From Carex sylvatica (Eukaryota > Streptophyta > Magnoliopsida > Poales > Cyperaceae), in assembly GCA_964058845.1 (NCBI GenBank), contig CAXKVR010000351.1, positions 1-42,654 of the forward strand: a stretch of 42,654 nucleotides of DNA, in the 5' to 3' direction. Shown here piece by piece: positions 22,340 through 33,992 of the stretch; within the stretch, counting starts at the first letter, position 1, and each line of letters begins with the position of its first letter. The notes beneath the pieces are model-generated. The model was not told the DNA's origin, did not search any database, and was given only the letters and a program-made list of their open reading frames with translations. The position numbers and the translations under genes are program-made.

Positions 22340-22630
22340 TTTTCATAAATGACTGACCCACTAATTTATTATACTTGTAGTTTATAACTTAATTTATTTT
22401 TTATAATAGCCTAATAAAAGGAGAAATATTATTTTCATCCTTTAAGCTTCCTTATACTCAACTTTATTTTCTACGAAATTTTATAAAATTAATTGTTTTA
22501 AAAAAAAAATTCTGGTCTCCACATGTGCGAAAAAATATTGTAAATGTAATTACTATTATTGTCCTTTCAACTGCTGTGATTTTGCTGGCCCACGTTTCGA
22601 GTGGGGAGGTAAAGAAAATTTTTGGTAAGA
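22340..22630. repeat. direct duplicate R3, copy 1
   Basis: Landmarks in order: 'ataatagc.taataa', 'tcctttaagctt', 'ggtctccacatgtg', 'ttgtcctttcaactg', 'ggcccacgttt', 'tggggaggtaaagaaaattt'. The same order and orientation occur at 38840-39090. Confidence 0.75.
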
Positions 22631-24419
22631 AGAAAAAAAAAAATAGGGTTGAATTTATTTTTGTATTTTCCTCATTTTTTCACTTTTTATTTTTTATACA
22701 TTTTTTCTAATTTTTACATCAAAAACAAATTCGTTAGATGTGATTTATATAATTTTCTCTATATATACATAAAAAAGTATCACTTTTTGATTTTTTTTTA
22801 TTCGCATGAATATGTTGAAAAATTAACATTCTTAAATAATTCACATCAATATATTTTTTCAAGCTCTTCATAGCAATATTCAAACGATGTTGAAATGTCA
22901 TAATCTTTTACATGTGCAATAAAAAATGAAATAAATCATATGTAGTGGTTTTATTTCAACATTTAAGTTTCAAATTTAAGTTATATAAAATTAAAAAAAT
23001 CGAAATATATAATAAAGACATTAAAATTAAAAATATTTGAACATTATTTTTAAGAGCAAAAGAGGTAAAAGGAATATTTAAAGCTCGTTTCAACATAGGC
23101 TGGCACACTAAGAAGAGGTACCTTACTCAGGAAATCTTTGATGTCAAAAGCAAAATTGGCTTCCTATTTTTTGTTTGGCTTGTGATGATGCATGGATTTG
23201 ATCATTTCCTCTTTATTAATTTAAACAATTAAAAATTGGAAAAAAAATACCGTACAAGTATAATTTAAATCACCATATAAATTATAGGCATTAATACTTC
23301 GTAGTTTTTAAATTTGAACATAATTTAAATCACAATATATACATTGTATTTATTTCATATAATCTTTATAAATAATATTGTAAGATATGAATTAAATATT
23401 ATTTGCATAATATATTATGTGAAGAAAAATCGCATAGTGTATTTTATATAATTATTTAAATAATATTATAATCACAATAAAATTTTATATAATGCTAATT
23501 ATTATGTCAATGATAGTTAGTGTAAAACTTTTTCATCTTATTTATGATACTTCAAATTTAAAAATACAAAGTATTATTTAATATAATTTAATGTCAGAGA
23601 GAGATTTTATAAAAGTTGTAGTAGTCTAGTTAGTTTGTGCTCTTGGATAATTCAGCAAAAATGATATTTTTCGTAATGATATATATTTTTTTATAAATTT
23701 GTTATGGATAAAACTTTCAGTCTATTCTCTTACTTCTTTTTGTTAATCAATGTAATTAATGTGATGAATACACAACCCAACATATATATTATTGAATTCT
23801 TCTTACTTTATCATTTTTCTTTATTTCACTTCCTTCATTTAGAAAGAAAAGAAAAAAGAGAAAAGAGGAGATGCTCTAAAAGAGGCCAAATGTAGTGTCA
23901 GACAAGGCAAGCTGTTCAATTTATTCGATATGAGAAGGCAAAACAATACAAACCAAAAATAACAACTTAGTTTGAAAATAACAGTAGTTCTATGAGTGGA
24001 AAAGAACAAAGTATATATAGAAATTATTGTACAAGCGGAAAGGATATATAGCACGTCTTAATGGGAATAAATCTGCTGTGATTCTTTGGAACCTCGGGGC
24101 TTTACAATTCTACATCCACCCTTTCATCTGTTGTGAGATCGGTGCAAAGAAAATATTTTTTTTTAACTTCGTGCATTCTAAAACTTTAATGATGAGATTT
24201 GAAATTGCAGGGACAGATTTATTTCCCATCTTAATAGGAAAGCAAACACTGACGAAAGAAGCATTACAAAAGCAGTGCTAAGAAGTACATAATGTAAAGA
24301 ATGTATACAAATTCAAATTTAACAATATAAGAATAAGGAAGCCAACTATTATAAAAATAGAAAAGCAAACACATCATTTAGAAATAAATTCAAATACAAA
24401 TTAAAATTGAACAAATTGA
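22631..24419. other. gene-free AT-rich stretch
   Basis: Very AT-rich, with many homopolymer runs and no credible gene. At 23835-23870 there is an A/G-rich run; a similar 'tcacttccttcattta..aagaga' stretch recurs at about 26075-26110. At 24063-24085 lies a fragment of the MITE arm found at 15863. Confidence 0.5.
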
Positions 24420-25165
24420 ACAATGTAATTTATTTCTTCTATAATAGTAATGATATTTGAATTTATTTATGTTATTTTTTTCATTGACTAATTAAAGAAT
24501 CATGTCAATTATTATAAACCTAGTGGACTAAAGAAAAATTGCAGTAATTGTGTACTCAGTATAATCAAGGAGATGGATTCTTCACTCGGTCCAAATTAAG
24601 GAGATGGACTCTTTTTTATGAAATGCCTAGCCCTCCTTTTTTCTTTGCTTTTATATATTCCTCTCTTGTTGTAGTCATTTTATATTCCTCTCTCAACCTT
24701 ATACACAATGTCTTTTTTTTTTCTTTTTTTTTTTTCTTCTTTTCTTTTTCTTTTCAACAGCTTAAAACAAAGTATTAATCTTTCACGGATATCCAAAAAA
24801 CACCTCCACACACCATGAATACAAGGAAGAAAGGCAGGTTTAATTTCTACCTGTCATGACTTGATTAATTGAATTTGAATTCAAATTAGAGTTAACACAA
24901 ACATAACTTGTCACAAATTTTGCTGAAATGTATATATCTTAAAATAAATTGAAGAAAATAATGAATATTAATTCATTATCAAGTGTAATCTGTAATAAAT
25001 GAAAAAATCAGAGAACATAAAAGGATGGAAAGAAATGAGAAAATGCTAATGTAGAATTAAGTGAATGGTGGTCAATAGTGATGTTTCCAGGCCCATTTAG
25101 TGGCACGTTGAAAATATCCAATTGGTAGTATTGAACTAGTTCTAGCCTCAGTAACAATGTCTACC
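24420..25165. repeat. dispersed block R1, copy
   Basis: Collinear with 9195-9960 (including 'ccatgaatacaaggaagaaa', 'acaaattttgctgaaatgt', 'gaattaagtgaatgg'). It continues with 'ccaggcccatttagtggc..gttgaaa', which also follows the copy at 27480-27830. It includes a T-run with C interruptions at 24710-24755. Confidence 0.7.
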
Positions 25166-25359
25166 AATTTAATTCTTCGCATGGCCCATTGGCGCACTCG
25201 GCCCAATTAAGTGTCATCTGGATAGTGATATTTAGGATGCATTAATTCAGACAACTAAATCTGCTGATTTTTTTTTTCTAAATACCAAAATAAAAATCTA
25301 AATTACGATACTGAATGCATACATTTAGTAGTTTCGGTATTTGGAAAATTTCAGTATTT

Positions 25360-25860
25360 AATTTACAATGTTAGAATAGATGAGACTAGAATGACATGGG
25401 AACGCATGTATTAGTTTTTCAATTAAATTTTCTACAGCCATTGAGACTAGTTTAGCAGCATATCCTACGGCCTCATAAATCTTGACATGTAAATTCATGA
25501 CGAACCTACGGCCTCTATTGCTTAGTTTGCCAAAATGTTTATTGGAGTGAAGCAAAATAATGTCATGTTATTATTGCAAAAGATTAATGATGTTTATTAC
25601 TTGTAAAATGCAAACCAAGCTTCAAACTATAATAATGTTATTTTTACATTAATGGTGTGAATCAAATTTGTTGAGCATGTTATATTTTGTTATAGTCGAC
25701 ATAATTCGTAATTCCTTTATTCTAGCCATAATAATAATGATATTTGAATTTACTTATGTTATTTTTTTCATTGACTAATTAAACAATCATGTCAATTATT
25801 ATAAACCTAATGACCTAAACAAGAATTGCATATGGCACTTGTCGACTCAGCATAAGACAT
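25360..25860. repeat. dispersed block R1, partial copy
   Basis: The segment 25370-25400 resembles 8925-8965. The segment 25690-25855 (atgatatttgaatttactta, then tcattgactaattaa, gtcaattattataaaccta, gcatatggcacttgtcgact) resembles 9200-9340. No coding signal. Confidence 0.6.
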
Positions 25861-26416
25861 TGACTATATTAAAACATTGTTGTTTTTTTTAATTTAAGAC
25901 AATATAAGCTATAAAAAAAGTTCACTATGAAATATTTTTAAGTATTTTAGTTGATGGAACGGAAATCATTAATTGAATGAACAACCCGACATAAGATACA
26001 AAATTATTGTTCTTATTCCTTGCTTGCAGTGAGAGCAAAATGGAATGCTTCTTGCTTTATACTTTTTCTTTATTTCACTTCCTTCATTTACAAAGAGAAG
26101 AGAAAAGGGGAAAACAAGACATGTTCTGAAAGATGCCAAATGTAGTAAAAAGGAAAAACAAGAAAAAATTAATAGGACGGCTCCGACCAAGTGTGTGTTC
26201 ACTTGATTCACATGAATCGTGAAGCGAATCGGATGGCTCCAACCATGTATCAAACCGATTTTGGTTTACTGCCCATCAGAAGACAAACTAGTAAGTACAA
26301 TGAAAGAGAGAACCTCTTTAAATTGGCGATCTCCGAAGGCTCTAGAAACTTCAAGTCGTCCTTGTAGCCTTCCATTTGGGCCCACAGTACCTCCAGCCTT
26401 TTATTTTAAAATTATG
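25861..26416. other. gene-free stretch
   Basis: AT-rich with an A/G-rich patch near 26090-26130 similar to one at 23840-23875. Short imperfect direct repeats occur at 26180-26265 ('cggctccgaccaagtgt' / 'tggctccaaccatgtat'). No gene. Confidence 0.4.
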
Positions 26417-26626
26417 TCAATTATTTCAAAGAATCATGTCAATTATTATAAACTAAATGAATCTAAAGATAAATTGCATAACAATTCATTGAAGTATCAT
26501 TAACTATGTATATACACTGAGATTCCTAAGGTCCTACGACGCCTAAGAATTAATTTCCCTCTTTATTATTTCCTCCAGACTTGTGACTGCTGGCTTTCAA
26601 AGCATTCGATCTCTTGTCTGTTCAAC
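26417..26626. repeat. inverted copy of DUF674 upstream region
   Basis: The segment 26417-26480 (atgtcaattattataaac..aattgcat) and the segment 26556-26626 (tttatt..tcc, agacttgtgactg, ctttcaaagcattcgatctc) match, in inverted orientation and the same order, 42140-42035 and 42010-41945. It abuts the DUF674 pseudogene starting at 26631. Confidence 0.7.
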
Positions 26627-26630
26627 TGAT

Positions 26631-27525
26631 ATGGTCGATTTTCTCTTCAGTCTGTTGTGCCTGCCCATTGGATCAATAACTAAACTAGCCAATGACGGAT
26701 GAATCGTCCTTTGGTCCCTTATGCAACACTAATCGCAGCTGGGAGGATGGTTCAAGCTTCCTTTCATCAAGTCAAATGACGGCAAACCGTTTCATGCCTG
26801 TTATTCCGCCTACATCTTCCTGAAATTTTACTACGCTACTACTTTACACTGGTCCAGCTACTCAAAAGAAGGTTGATCAATGTGATTGCAATAGTAAGTT
26901 TTCTAATTACCAACCGATATATTGCAGAAGCTGCCAGTTACATATATATACAGAATTATTATATGTGGGGCACGGAGTAACGAAAGAGAAGATCAAAAGA
27001 GATGGATATGTCAAAGCTGGCATTACTTATGCTGTAATGGATGATCTTTCGATCATGGCTATGATGCCTTTAGGTAGTGTTGCATTTCTCAATGAAATGG
27101 GTCACAAGGATTTAAGCCTGCTTGAAGAAAAAACAGTTAGCCTGGATGCCCAATTAGACGTACGCTCAGTTTCTTCATTTTTTCTACTTCAACGAGAGTA
27201 TATTTATCCAAGTGACCTACCGTATTAGTATAATGAACTGAACTTGATTTGTAAAAATGGACAGTGTTTGAGCAAATTTGATGATTTTATAGTACGGTAA
27301 TTTATTTGACATGATTAAAATGAACTTTCATCCATGTGACATGATTATCACCCATTCTTTTGTTAAAATAGTTTAATATAAGTGTTTGGATCATTTTATA
27401 GTTCCAAAATTTATTTGAGCATAGTAATAAGTTCATTTAATTTATCATTTTCTGAGTATTCGGGTAAAAAAATGTGCTAATTGATTTGTTTCTGGCAAAG
27501 ATGAAGTTGAATTCGAATTCCACAC
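26631..27525 (+). pseudogene. DUF674-family pseudogene A
   Basis: It begins inside the family's N-terminal region (MVDFLFSLLCLPIGSITKLA) with no upstream start region, then meets an in-frame TGA and several further stops and shifts up to about 26960. From 26965 the frame is clean again: GHGVTKEKIKRDGYVKAGI, YAVMDDLSIMAMMPLGSVAF, LEEKTVSLDAQ, ending near 27165. A remnant of the second exon, KNVLIDLFLAKMKLN, is visible at 27468-27513. The 5' end is fused to promoter-type sequence at about 26628. The function of DUF674 proteins is not established. Confidence 0.75.
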
Positions 27526-27830
27526 AAAAGCACTTTTTTTTGAGAGAACATGCGAGAGTACTTTTTAACAGAAATATTTCTTTTCACCAGTTTTTTCTGA
27601 AATGTTTTGTTAAAAATGAGTTGAAGAAAATAATGAAGATTCGTCATCAAGTTCAGCCCGTGATAAATGAAAAAACAAATGAAAAAAGTCTAATGTAGAA
27701 TTTAAACGGTATGCTTAGTGAATCTTCCAGGGACCAGGCCCATTTAGTGGCCTGTTGAAATTTCCAATTGATTGTATATAGATAACTATACCAAAGTGTT
27801 GAGCTAGTACTAGCTAGTAACAATGTTGTT
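27480..27830. repeat. dispersed block R1, partial copy overlapping DUF674 exon-2 remnant
   Basis: Landmarks 'ttttttctgaaatgttt', 'gagttgaagaaaataatgaa', 'taatgtagaattta', 'gtatgcttagtgaat' and 'ccaggcccatttagtggcc' match 9760-9930 and 24910-25160. Block R1 therefore derives in part from sequence 3' of a DUF674 gene. Confidence 0.65.
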
Positions 27831-28117
27831 CAGGGCCATTGACATGTATTTAAGGTATTTGGATTGTTTGTAACAATTACGTTTTTGTTGTTGAAAAAAG
27901 AAAGAAACTTCACATTTGAAGTCAACAAATTTTGGATTGCCACCAGAGTTTACTCTTCTTCTTTTTTGAATTACCACTGGATTTGACGGTAGCCTTAGCC
28001 ATTCATTATTCCACTTCTTAAATAGTAAGGGCAAAGCCCAAGGATTTAAGTTTGCTTCGACAGAAACCATTTTTGGAGCTTTTAAAGACATATTACTCTA
28101 TGGTCAAATAACAATCC
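27831..28117. other. gene-free stretch
   Basis: There is a minus-strand open frame over most of this stretch (28091-27810) with no recognisable domain and average composition. I see no start context, splice partner or duplicate supporting it. Confidence 0.35.
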
Positions 28118-28345
28118 TTTTTAGTATTATTTCCTCCTGACATGTGAGTACAGTATGAGTGTGTGTGTGTGTGTGTGTGTGTGCTTAGTCAGGGGATAGC
28201 AGTCCAAAGGTTGCATTGGTAATTGAGTGTCAATTATGTTACAATAAGATTATAATTAAGAAGGTAACCAAACCGTCATATGAATTCTTTATCAGAAAAC
28301 AGAAATGGTTCATCTTCATTAAAGATCTTGACCGTCTTCACAGAT
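28118..28345. repeat. inverted copy of DUF674 upstream repeat U
   Basis: Inverted relative to 41365-41590: 'ctgacatgtgagtacagtatgagtgt', 'aaggttgcattggtaattga', 'aaccgtcatatgaattct', 'cagaaaacagaaatggttc', 'aaagatcttgac'. It lies just upstream of DUF674 copy B and contains a (GT)n microsatellite. Confidence 0.75.
28158..28183. repeat. (GT)n microsatellite
   Basis: About 12 GT dinucleotides, absent from the inverted duplicate at about 41530. Confidence 0.9.
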
Positions 28346-28483
28346 TGGTCTGTAATTAATACGGATTAATATTTTCATTTTCAAAATTGTGACGATCGAT
28401 CCGAACCGTTTACCATGATTCCCATATAATTATGTACTTGCAGACTGAATTTTATATTTTAAAGAGTTATATTACTATCAAGT

Positions 28484-28668
28484 GGGGCCAGCTGTCTCCA
28501 AGGCGGAGCACGAAAGAAAAGGATATGTCAAAGATTACTTTATTTATGCTGTAATGGATGATCTATCGATGGTGCCTATGACACCTATATCGAGCATTGC
28601 ATTTCTCAACAAAATGGTGCACAATGATATAAGCCTACTTGAAGAAAAAACTGTACGCCTTGATACCA
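28484..28668 (+). pseudogene. DUF674-family fragment B (5' truncated)
   Basis: The frame starts at the second half of the family domain: GPAVSKAEHERKGYVKDYF, YAVMDDLSMVPMTPISSIAF, LNKMVHNDISLLEEKTVRLD. The N-terminal half is missing; unrelated AT-rich sequence precedes. After LDTS the frame continues about 35 codons into unrelated residues to a stop at 28775 instead of reaching the exon-1 splice site. Sequence at 28980-29090 resembles the 3' flank of the intact gene (32035-32150), so this is a shortened duplicate. Confidence 0.7.
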
Positions 28669-28979
28669 GCAGGTCAATGAACCTTTGCTACTCGCTCAAC
28701 AACCGGGCTGGCCTCTCGAGCTCGAGAAGCAGAATGGAGTGGCTCGACTGGTCAATCCAGAAAGTGTTCAACTGAATTTAGTCATCGTGCATTTGTAACA
28801 CTATATCATTGAATTTATTATAATTTTTGAAGTTGTCTTGGTTGCAAGTTGAAAGTGACTTTTTTAAGATGAAAATAAGGTAAGCCTCGCAACATTGAAT
28901 TTTTACAATGGATATCCCAAATGAATTTTAATTATTAATTTGAACATTTAAGAATTAAAAATATTTGTACATTGCATAT

Positions 28980-29095
28980 ATATGAACATCTTTGATTTTC
29001 TGTATGATGATGCTTATATATGAACATATCTTATATAATATATGTTAATGTGATCTTCTTTCTTATAAGTTTCTGATTAAGAAAAAGTCCCCGAT
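28980..29095. repeat. duplicate of the DUF674 gene 3' flank
   Basis: 'tctgtatgatgatgcttata' and then 'tatgaa.atat.ttatata', 'atgttaa.gtg.t.ttctttcttata' match 32065-32150 in direct orientation. Confidence 0.65.
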
Positions 29096-29099
29096 ATAA

Positions 29100-30740
29100 T
29101 TCCAATCTTCCACATGGTTTATTACAAGTCCAAACGCAAAAAAATAGCGTCATTTTAGTGAACTTTTGTTTCATCTAACAAAACATTTTGGACCACATTG
29201 TATGTATCGTTTTGTAAACAATTTTATTTGTTATTTGAAAATGGCCCAATTGGATTAATTTCACATTGAAACCCAACAGAACCACATATTTTAGGAGCAA
29301 CAAAATTAAATCTTGCTTTGCAAATTGGATGCCAACATGAAAGTTTACAAGATGAAAATTACCTGCTATCATTTCTGGTCCTCTGCATATTGGATAATAT
29401 GATATTTATTTGAAAATGTACAAAAAAAAAACAAACTTTGTGGATCTTTGTACCGAGCTGGTTAGTTGGTAACTTTCTGACATGTGGACGAATGATAATA
29501 TCTTTGTACCGAGGAGTGAATTAGACTGATATCCCACAAGGGAACTGTACGTGCTTATTGGAGCAAGACCGGTACCGTAGAAATGATACTAAGGCACCAG
29601 GTTCAATCGAATTGAATTTATAGAAAAATATAAGATCCAATTGTATGTTCCAATCATATTACGTAACTTAATTTTTTTTTATTACTGGGACAGTACATCA
29701 AACAACAACATTTGGGAATTTTCGTGAGGGAGATGAAACCATGGTTGTCAATTCTCATTCATGTCGGAGGCTCAGAGCCTGAGAGATTCATTCATTTTGG
29801 TTTCCTCTCAATTGAATTCTAAGCTAGGTTCAGCCTAAGAAACAGCATAGTGAATCATTCATGTCAGATGCTCATTTTGGTTCCCTCTCAATTTGGAGTT
29901 GAGTAACAGCATAGTAAATCTTAAATAAAATCGTACAAATAAATAGGGCTGCATCAATCATAGATTCACCGGCACAGCTAACACAGGTTATAGACAGTAC
30001 CCTTAACAAAATGCAGTCTGTTGGTTCACTAGTCGATTGTCTTTCTACTTATAACAAATACACCTCCTAAGTAGCAGATTAATTTTCTTTTTTGTAAAAC
30101 CATGAATTATGGCACAGAACAATATTGTTTGAAGAACTTTTTTTCTAAGGATGAATGCTTCAACGATTCTCCTTTCACAAAGTAAAAAAAAAAAATAGTT
30201 TTAAGAGTGAAAGAGAGAGCTATATATTGAGCGAGATTGATGTAACAAAGCTGGTCCCATACCCATAGTATCTTTTATTTACTTGAGATAAAAAAAAAGA
30301 ACCAAAGATATTGTTTATTACCCAAAACAAAATCCAAACAAAAATAAATAACTCACAATCAAAGTATTCAGTATTTACAATTCTCCCAGGCTCCTAAGAT
30401 ATTGTTCTATTTGAAGATCAGGGAGAGCCTCCTAATCCAATTCGATTCAAATAAAAATGATTCTTGTGTTGTATCCCATGCTACGAGATATCTAGAATTA
30501 TATGCTCCTCATTATTAAGTCGTAAAGCACCAATATACGCTGCCAGGTAGATGATTGTACTTCTTATATGATAATCTGGCATAATTATATATTATTTTCT
30601 ATGGTTATACTTCATTCCAACTACCACAGCTGAAGCAAAGTAAGACCTTTATTCCAATTACCACAGCCGAAGCAAAGCGAGACCTATATTATAAAATCCG
30701 TACCATCGTTTGGATACACTATCAGAAAATAGAAAAGGAT
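29100..30740. other. gene-free stretch with local tandem repeats
   Basis: 29757-29856 and 29857-29920 are imperfect tandem copies ('ttcatgtc.ga.gctca', 'ttggtt.cctctcaatt', 'aacagcatagt.aatc'). At about 30614-30687 a 37-bp unit ('attccaa.taccacagc.gaagcaaag') is repeated twice. Otherwise AT-rich; the minus-strand open frame at 29372-29175 is not convincing. Confidence 0.5.
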
Positions 30741-30752
30741 CCTGATTGTGGC

Positions 30753-30762
30753 CTATAAATAT
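30753..30762 (+). promoter_or_regulatory. TATA box of the intact DUF674 gene
   Basis: CTATAAATAT lies 56 bp upstream of the ATG at 30816. The minus-strand copy D has the homologous site altered to CTATAAGTATC at the corresponding distance. Confidence 0.65.
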
Positions 30763-30815
30763 CTCTCAAATTGAAATTGATTTGAAAATTACCACCCGCA
30801 TCAGCTTATCCAACA

Positions 30816-32029
30816 ATGGCTATCACCACTGGCTGCATGCTTCAAATGAAACTTCTTATTGAGAAAAGATCACAGAAAGTGTTGTTCGCCGAAGTCAGGA
30901 AAGACGTGGTCGATTTTCTCTTGAGTCTGTTGTCCTTGCCCATTGGATCAGTGACCAAACTAATAACCAAAGAATCAACCTTTGGTCCCTTGAGCAACAT
31001 GTACCACAGCTGGGAGCAGCTGGATCATAACTTCCTTTCTTCAAGTCGAATGACAGCAAACAGTCTTGTCCCTGTTATTTCGCCTACATCTTCCTCAAAT
31101 TTTGCTCTTCTCCTATCTTCCGCAAGTCCTGCTACTGCAAAAGAGTACGTCTACAAACTCGATTGCAATTGTAACAAGTTTACTGATGTGAGGCCCAGTG
31201 CCACAAAGTCCATCTACTGCCAAAGCTGTTGCAAGTCTTGTCCGTATACGCTATTAACATACATGGGACCCGGTGTCACAAAGGAGAAGGTCGAAAGAGA
31301 CGGATATGTCCAAGATGACATTATTTATTTTGTAATGGATGATCTATCAATGGTGCCTATGAAACCTATTGCGAGTATTGCGCTTCTCAATAAAATGGGT
31401 CACAAGGATTTAAGCCAGCTAGAAGAAAAAACTGTGAGCCTGGATGACGAACAGGTAATTAAGTTCTGTTCCTTTCTTTTTTCTATTTCAATGAGAGTAA
31501 AATATTATCCGAGTGACAAACAATTTTAACATTCTGTACTAATATCTACAAATGACCATTCATCCGTTGAAAAATTTCTTGTATCAAGGACACATCATGA
31601 ATTGAATTTTAATTAGTCATCTGACAGTAACTCTTATATATAGCTTGAGGAGAAAAATGTATGCCTGGAGTATAAAGAGGTACTCTAGACCATGTGGCAT
31701 GATTATCATTCATTCGTCTCATTGTTAAGTAGTTTAATATAATTCTTTTCTTTTTTTTTCTCCAATTGTTCTGATCATTTTATTATACAGAAATTTATGT
31801 GTGTTGCGTCGTAATTAGTTTAATTTGTTTAATTTATACTTTTCGGAGTATTGTACAGTGTATTTTTTTACTTTAACGTAGCTTGGTTTTGTTGTCATAC
31901 TAGGGTTGGGAGCTTCTAAAGATATCATTAAGGTCAAAGAATGTACTCACCGATATGTTTCTGCCAAAAGCCACCGTTACTGGGGAAGCTTACCCATGTT
32001 CACTGGGACGGTTACCCATGTTCTTGTGA
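30816..32029 (+). CDS. DUF674-family protein, two exons, 254 aa
   Basis: Exon 1 is 30816-31454 and exon 2 is 31904-32029. The intron is phase 0 with CAG|GTAATT and ACTAG|GG borders. The joined frame is open to TGA. Residues 9-45 (LQMKLLIEKRSQKVLFAEV..VDFLLSLLSLPIGSV) are the family's N-terminal signature. A cysteine-rich middle (CNCNKF and YCQSCCKSCP) precedes GPGVTKEKVERDGYV and YFVMDDLSMVPMKPIASIAL. Exon 2 supplies GWELLKISLRSKNVLTDMF and ends LPMFL. The cellular role of DUF674 proteins is not established. No signal peptide or membrane span is evident. The C-terminus contains a small internal duplication (ttacccatgttc twice), so it may be shortened relative to longer two-domain relatives. 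This is the only intact copy of four in the window. Confidence 0.8.
31455..31903 (+). other. intron of the DUF674 gene (449 bp)
   Basis: GT-AG and phase 0. It joins ..LDDEQ to GWELLKIS... The AT-rich content has no further structure. Confidence 0.75.
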
Positions 32030-32273
32030 TGCTTATATATGAAAACAAATCATTATGCTGTCTGTATGATGATGCTTATATATGAAAATATTTTATATAT
32101 TACATGTTAAAGTGGTATTCTTTCTTATAACTTACTGATTACGAAAAACATCAGACATTTGTATTGTGTTGTTGTTTATGGCGAAGCATTTAGCCAAGAA
32201 TCGGGTTTTCTTATCTTTGATTGAGCCTAACTTTTGTCCATTTAAGAACCTCCAAAAAAATTCCCATATATAT

Positions 32274-32673
32274 ATAGATGGACTTGGGTCAGCCATGGCT
32301 CACCAAGCGTTTGTACTCCACGCCGTATTTTCATTTTGAAAGTCCAAATGACCGATCCGAACCGTTAGATGTGATCTCTATATTGAAATGTACTTGGAAA
32401 CCAAATTTTACATTTTTTGGTAATTTTTTACTATTTATTAAGTATTTTTAAAAATTGCTGTTTTGATGTGAACAGTAAAAAGCAGTAAAATTTACTGGAC
32501 CATCGGATCAGCAATTTTAAAAAATACTTAGTAAATAGTAAAATAATTTAAAAAAATATAAAATTTGGTCTCCAAGCACATTTCAATATGGAGAACAAGA
32601 TGGACGGTTCGGATCGGTTTTTTGAATTTTCAAAATAGCTAAAATGAACCATGGCTCATTTTAGCCCAATCTA
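32274..32673. mobile_element. long-hairpin MITE, about 400 bp, in TA repeats
   Basis: The ends ggtcagccatggctca and (inverse) atgagccatggttca pair. The arms include ccgatccgaaccgt and the shared core ggtctccaagcacatttcaa. TA repeats flank both sides. Confidence 0.8.
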
Positions 32674-33018
32674 TATATATATATATATAACATCCCATTT
32701 TCTTAACAGGTTGAAAATTTATCTGACTTGAATTACTTGTATTATTTTTCAATCAAAAAGATTTCATGATAGTCTTTTGTAATATTTTAAATAAATATAT
32801 AGTCATACAAAGTTTGTTAGATACATAGTATCTAGTTAATTTTGTTTAAAATAATAGAGGCTCGGTGCAAACCAATTATCAAAAAAAGTATATAAATAGG
32901 ATAGTTAAAATATATTTTAATATAAAAAAAATTTGTATGAAGGACACCTGGAAAACACTCATTTCCTAACATCTAAATTTTATGTTTATCCTCTCACCTA
33001 ACCTTGTTTTTCTCTCTC
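32674..33018. other. gene-free AT-rich stretch
   Basis: It starts with a TA microsatellite; otherwise nothing recognisable. Confidence 0.5.
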
Positions 33019-33330
33019 CACTACAGTAGAACGGACTTTCTGCAACTGATATTAGCGACCGACGTCTGCGTCGGTCACTGATATTCAATTTTTCTCAAAA
33101 AAAAAAATTCTAATTAAAATCAGGCAACCAATAGTATCAGCGACCGGCGCCAACACCGGTCACAGAAATTTTTTTTTATTTTGTAATGTCGCTGAAAAAA
33201 ATGCGCGGCTTCAAAAAAATAAAACACGCGGCACCAGTACTCCTTTGCCAAAAACAAAACAGCCTCCGCCAAAATCAAAACCAAAATCGAAACCCTTTCC
33301 CAAAATCAAAACCCACGCAAAAAATAGTAA
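33019..33330. mobile_element. 5' end fragment of a CACTA-type transposon
   Basis: It begins cactacagtagaacgg and is followed by small subterminal inverted units gcgaccgacgt..gcgtcggtcac and gcgaccggcgcc..accggtcac, then an A/C-rich leader-like stretch. This layout is typical of plant CACTA (En/Spm) ends. It is cut at about 33330 by a MITE half. No transposase is present. Confidence 0.6.
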
Positions 33331-33526
33331 AAAAATAGCGATTTTCAATAAATCTAAAAAAATAGTAAAAAAATTTCAAAAAATGTAAAATTTGGTCTCC
33401 AAACACATATTAATATGGAGAACAAGATGAATGGTTCAGATCGACCGTTAGGATTTTGAAAAGTCAAATATTGAGCCGTTGCATGGAGGCCCTCTATGCT
33501 ACGCATAGCATGCTAGCATGTTTCAT
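33331..33526. mobile_element. MITE right half (core family), truncated
   Basis: It has aatagtaaaaaaatttcaaa, ggtctccaaacacatattaa and gacc(g)tta motifs of the core family's right arm without a matching left arm. It ends in a TA microsatellite. Confidence 0.6.
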
Positions 33527-33543
33527 ATATATATATATATATA

Positions 33544-33992
33544 GGTTGGCTACTATGCTTATATAAGCATATTCCCACATATGCTTATATAAGCATATTC
33601 CCACATATGCTTATAACTCATTTTTGTGTTTTCAATGTCCAAATGATCGATCTGAACCGTTAGATGTGATATCTATATTAAAATGTGCTTGGAGACCAAA
33701 TTTTATATTTTCCTGAATTTTGTTACTATTTATTAAGCCACTTTGAAAATTGCTGATCCAACGGTGGCTTTTAATTTTACTGTTTTGTTAAGCCACCGTT
33801 GGATCAGCGATTTTCAAAGTGGCTTAATAAATAGTAAAAAAATTCATAAAAATGTAAAATTTGGTCTCTAAGCACATATTAATATGGAGAATAAGATGAA
33901 CGGTTCATATCAACCATTTGGACATTGAAAATACAAAAATGGGTTATAAGCATATGTGGAGATATGCTTATATAAGCATAGTAGCCAACCCC
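33544..33992. mobile_element. long-hairpin MITE, about 450 bp, in TA/CT repeats
   Basis: The ends ggttggctactatgcttata pair inversely on both sides and the arms pair to a short centre (aagccaccgttggatcagc). The left arm contains an extra tandem copy of a 26-bp piece (atgcttatataagcatattc..). TA repeats lie left and (CT)n(AT)n right. Confidence 0.85.
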
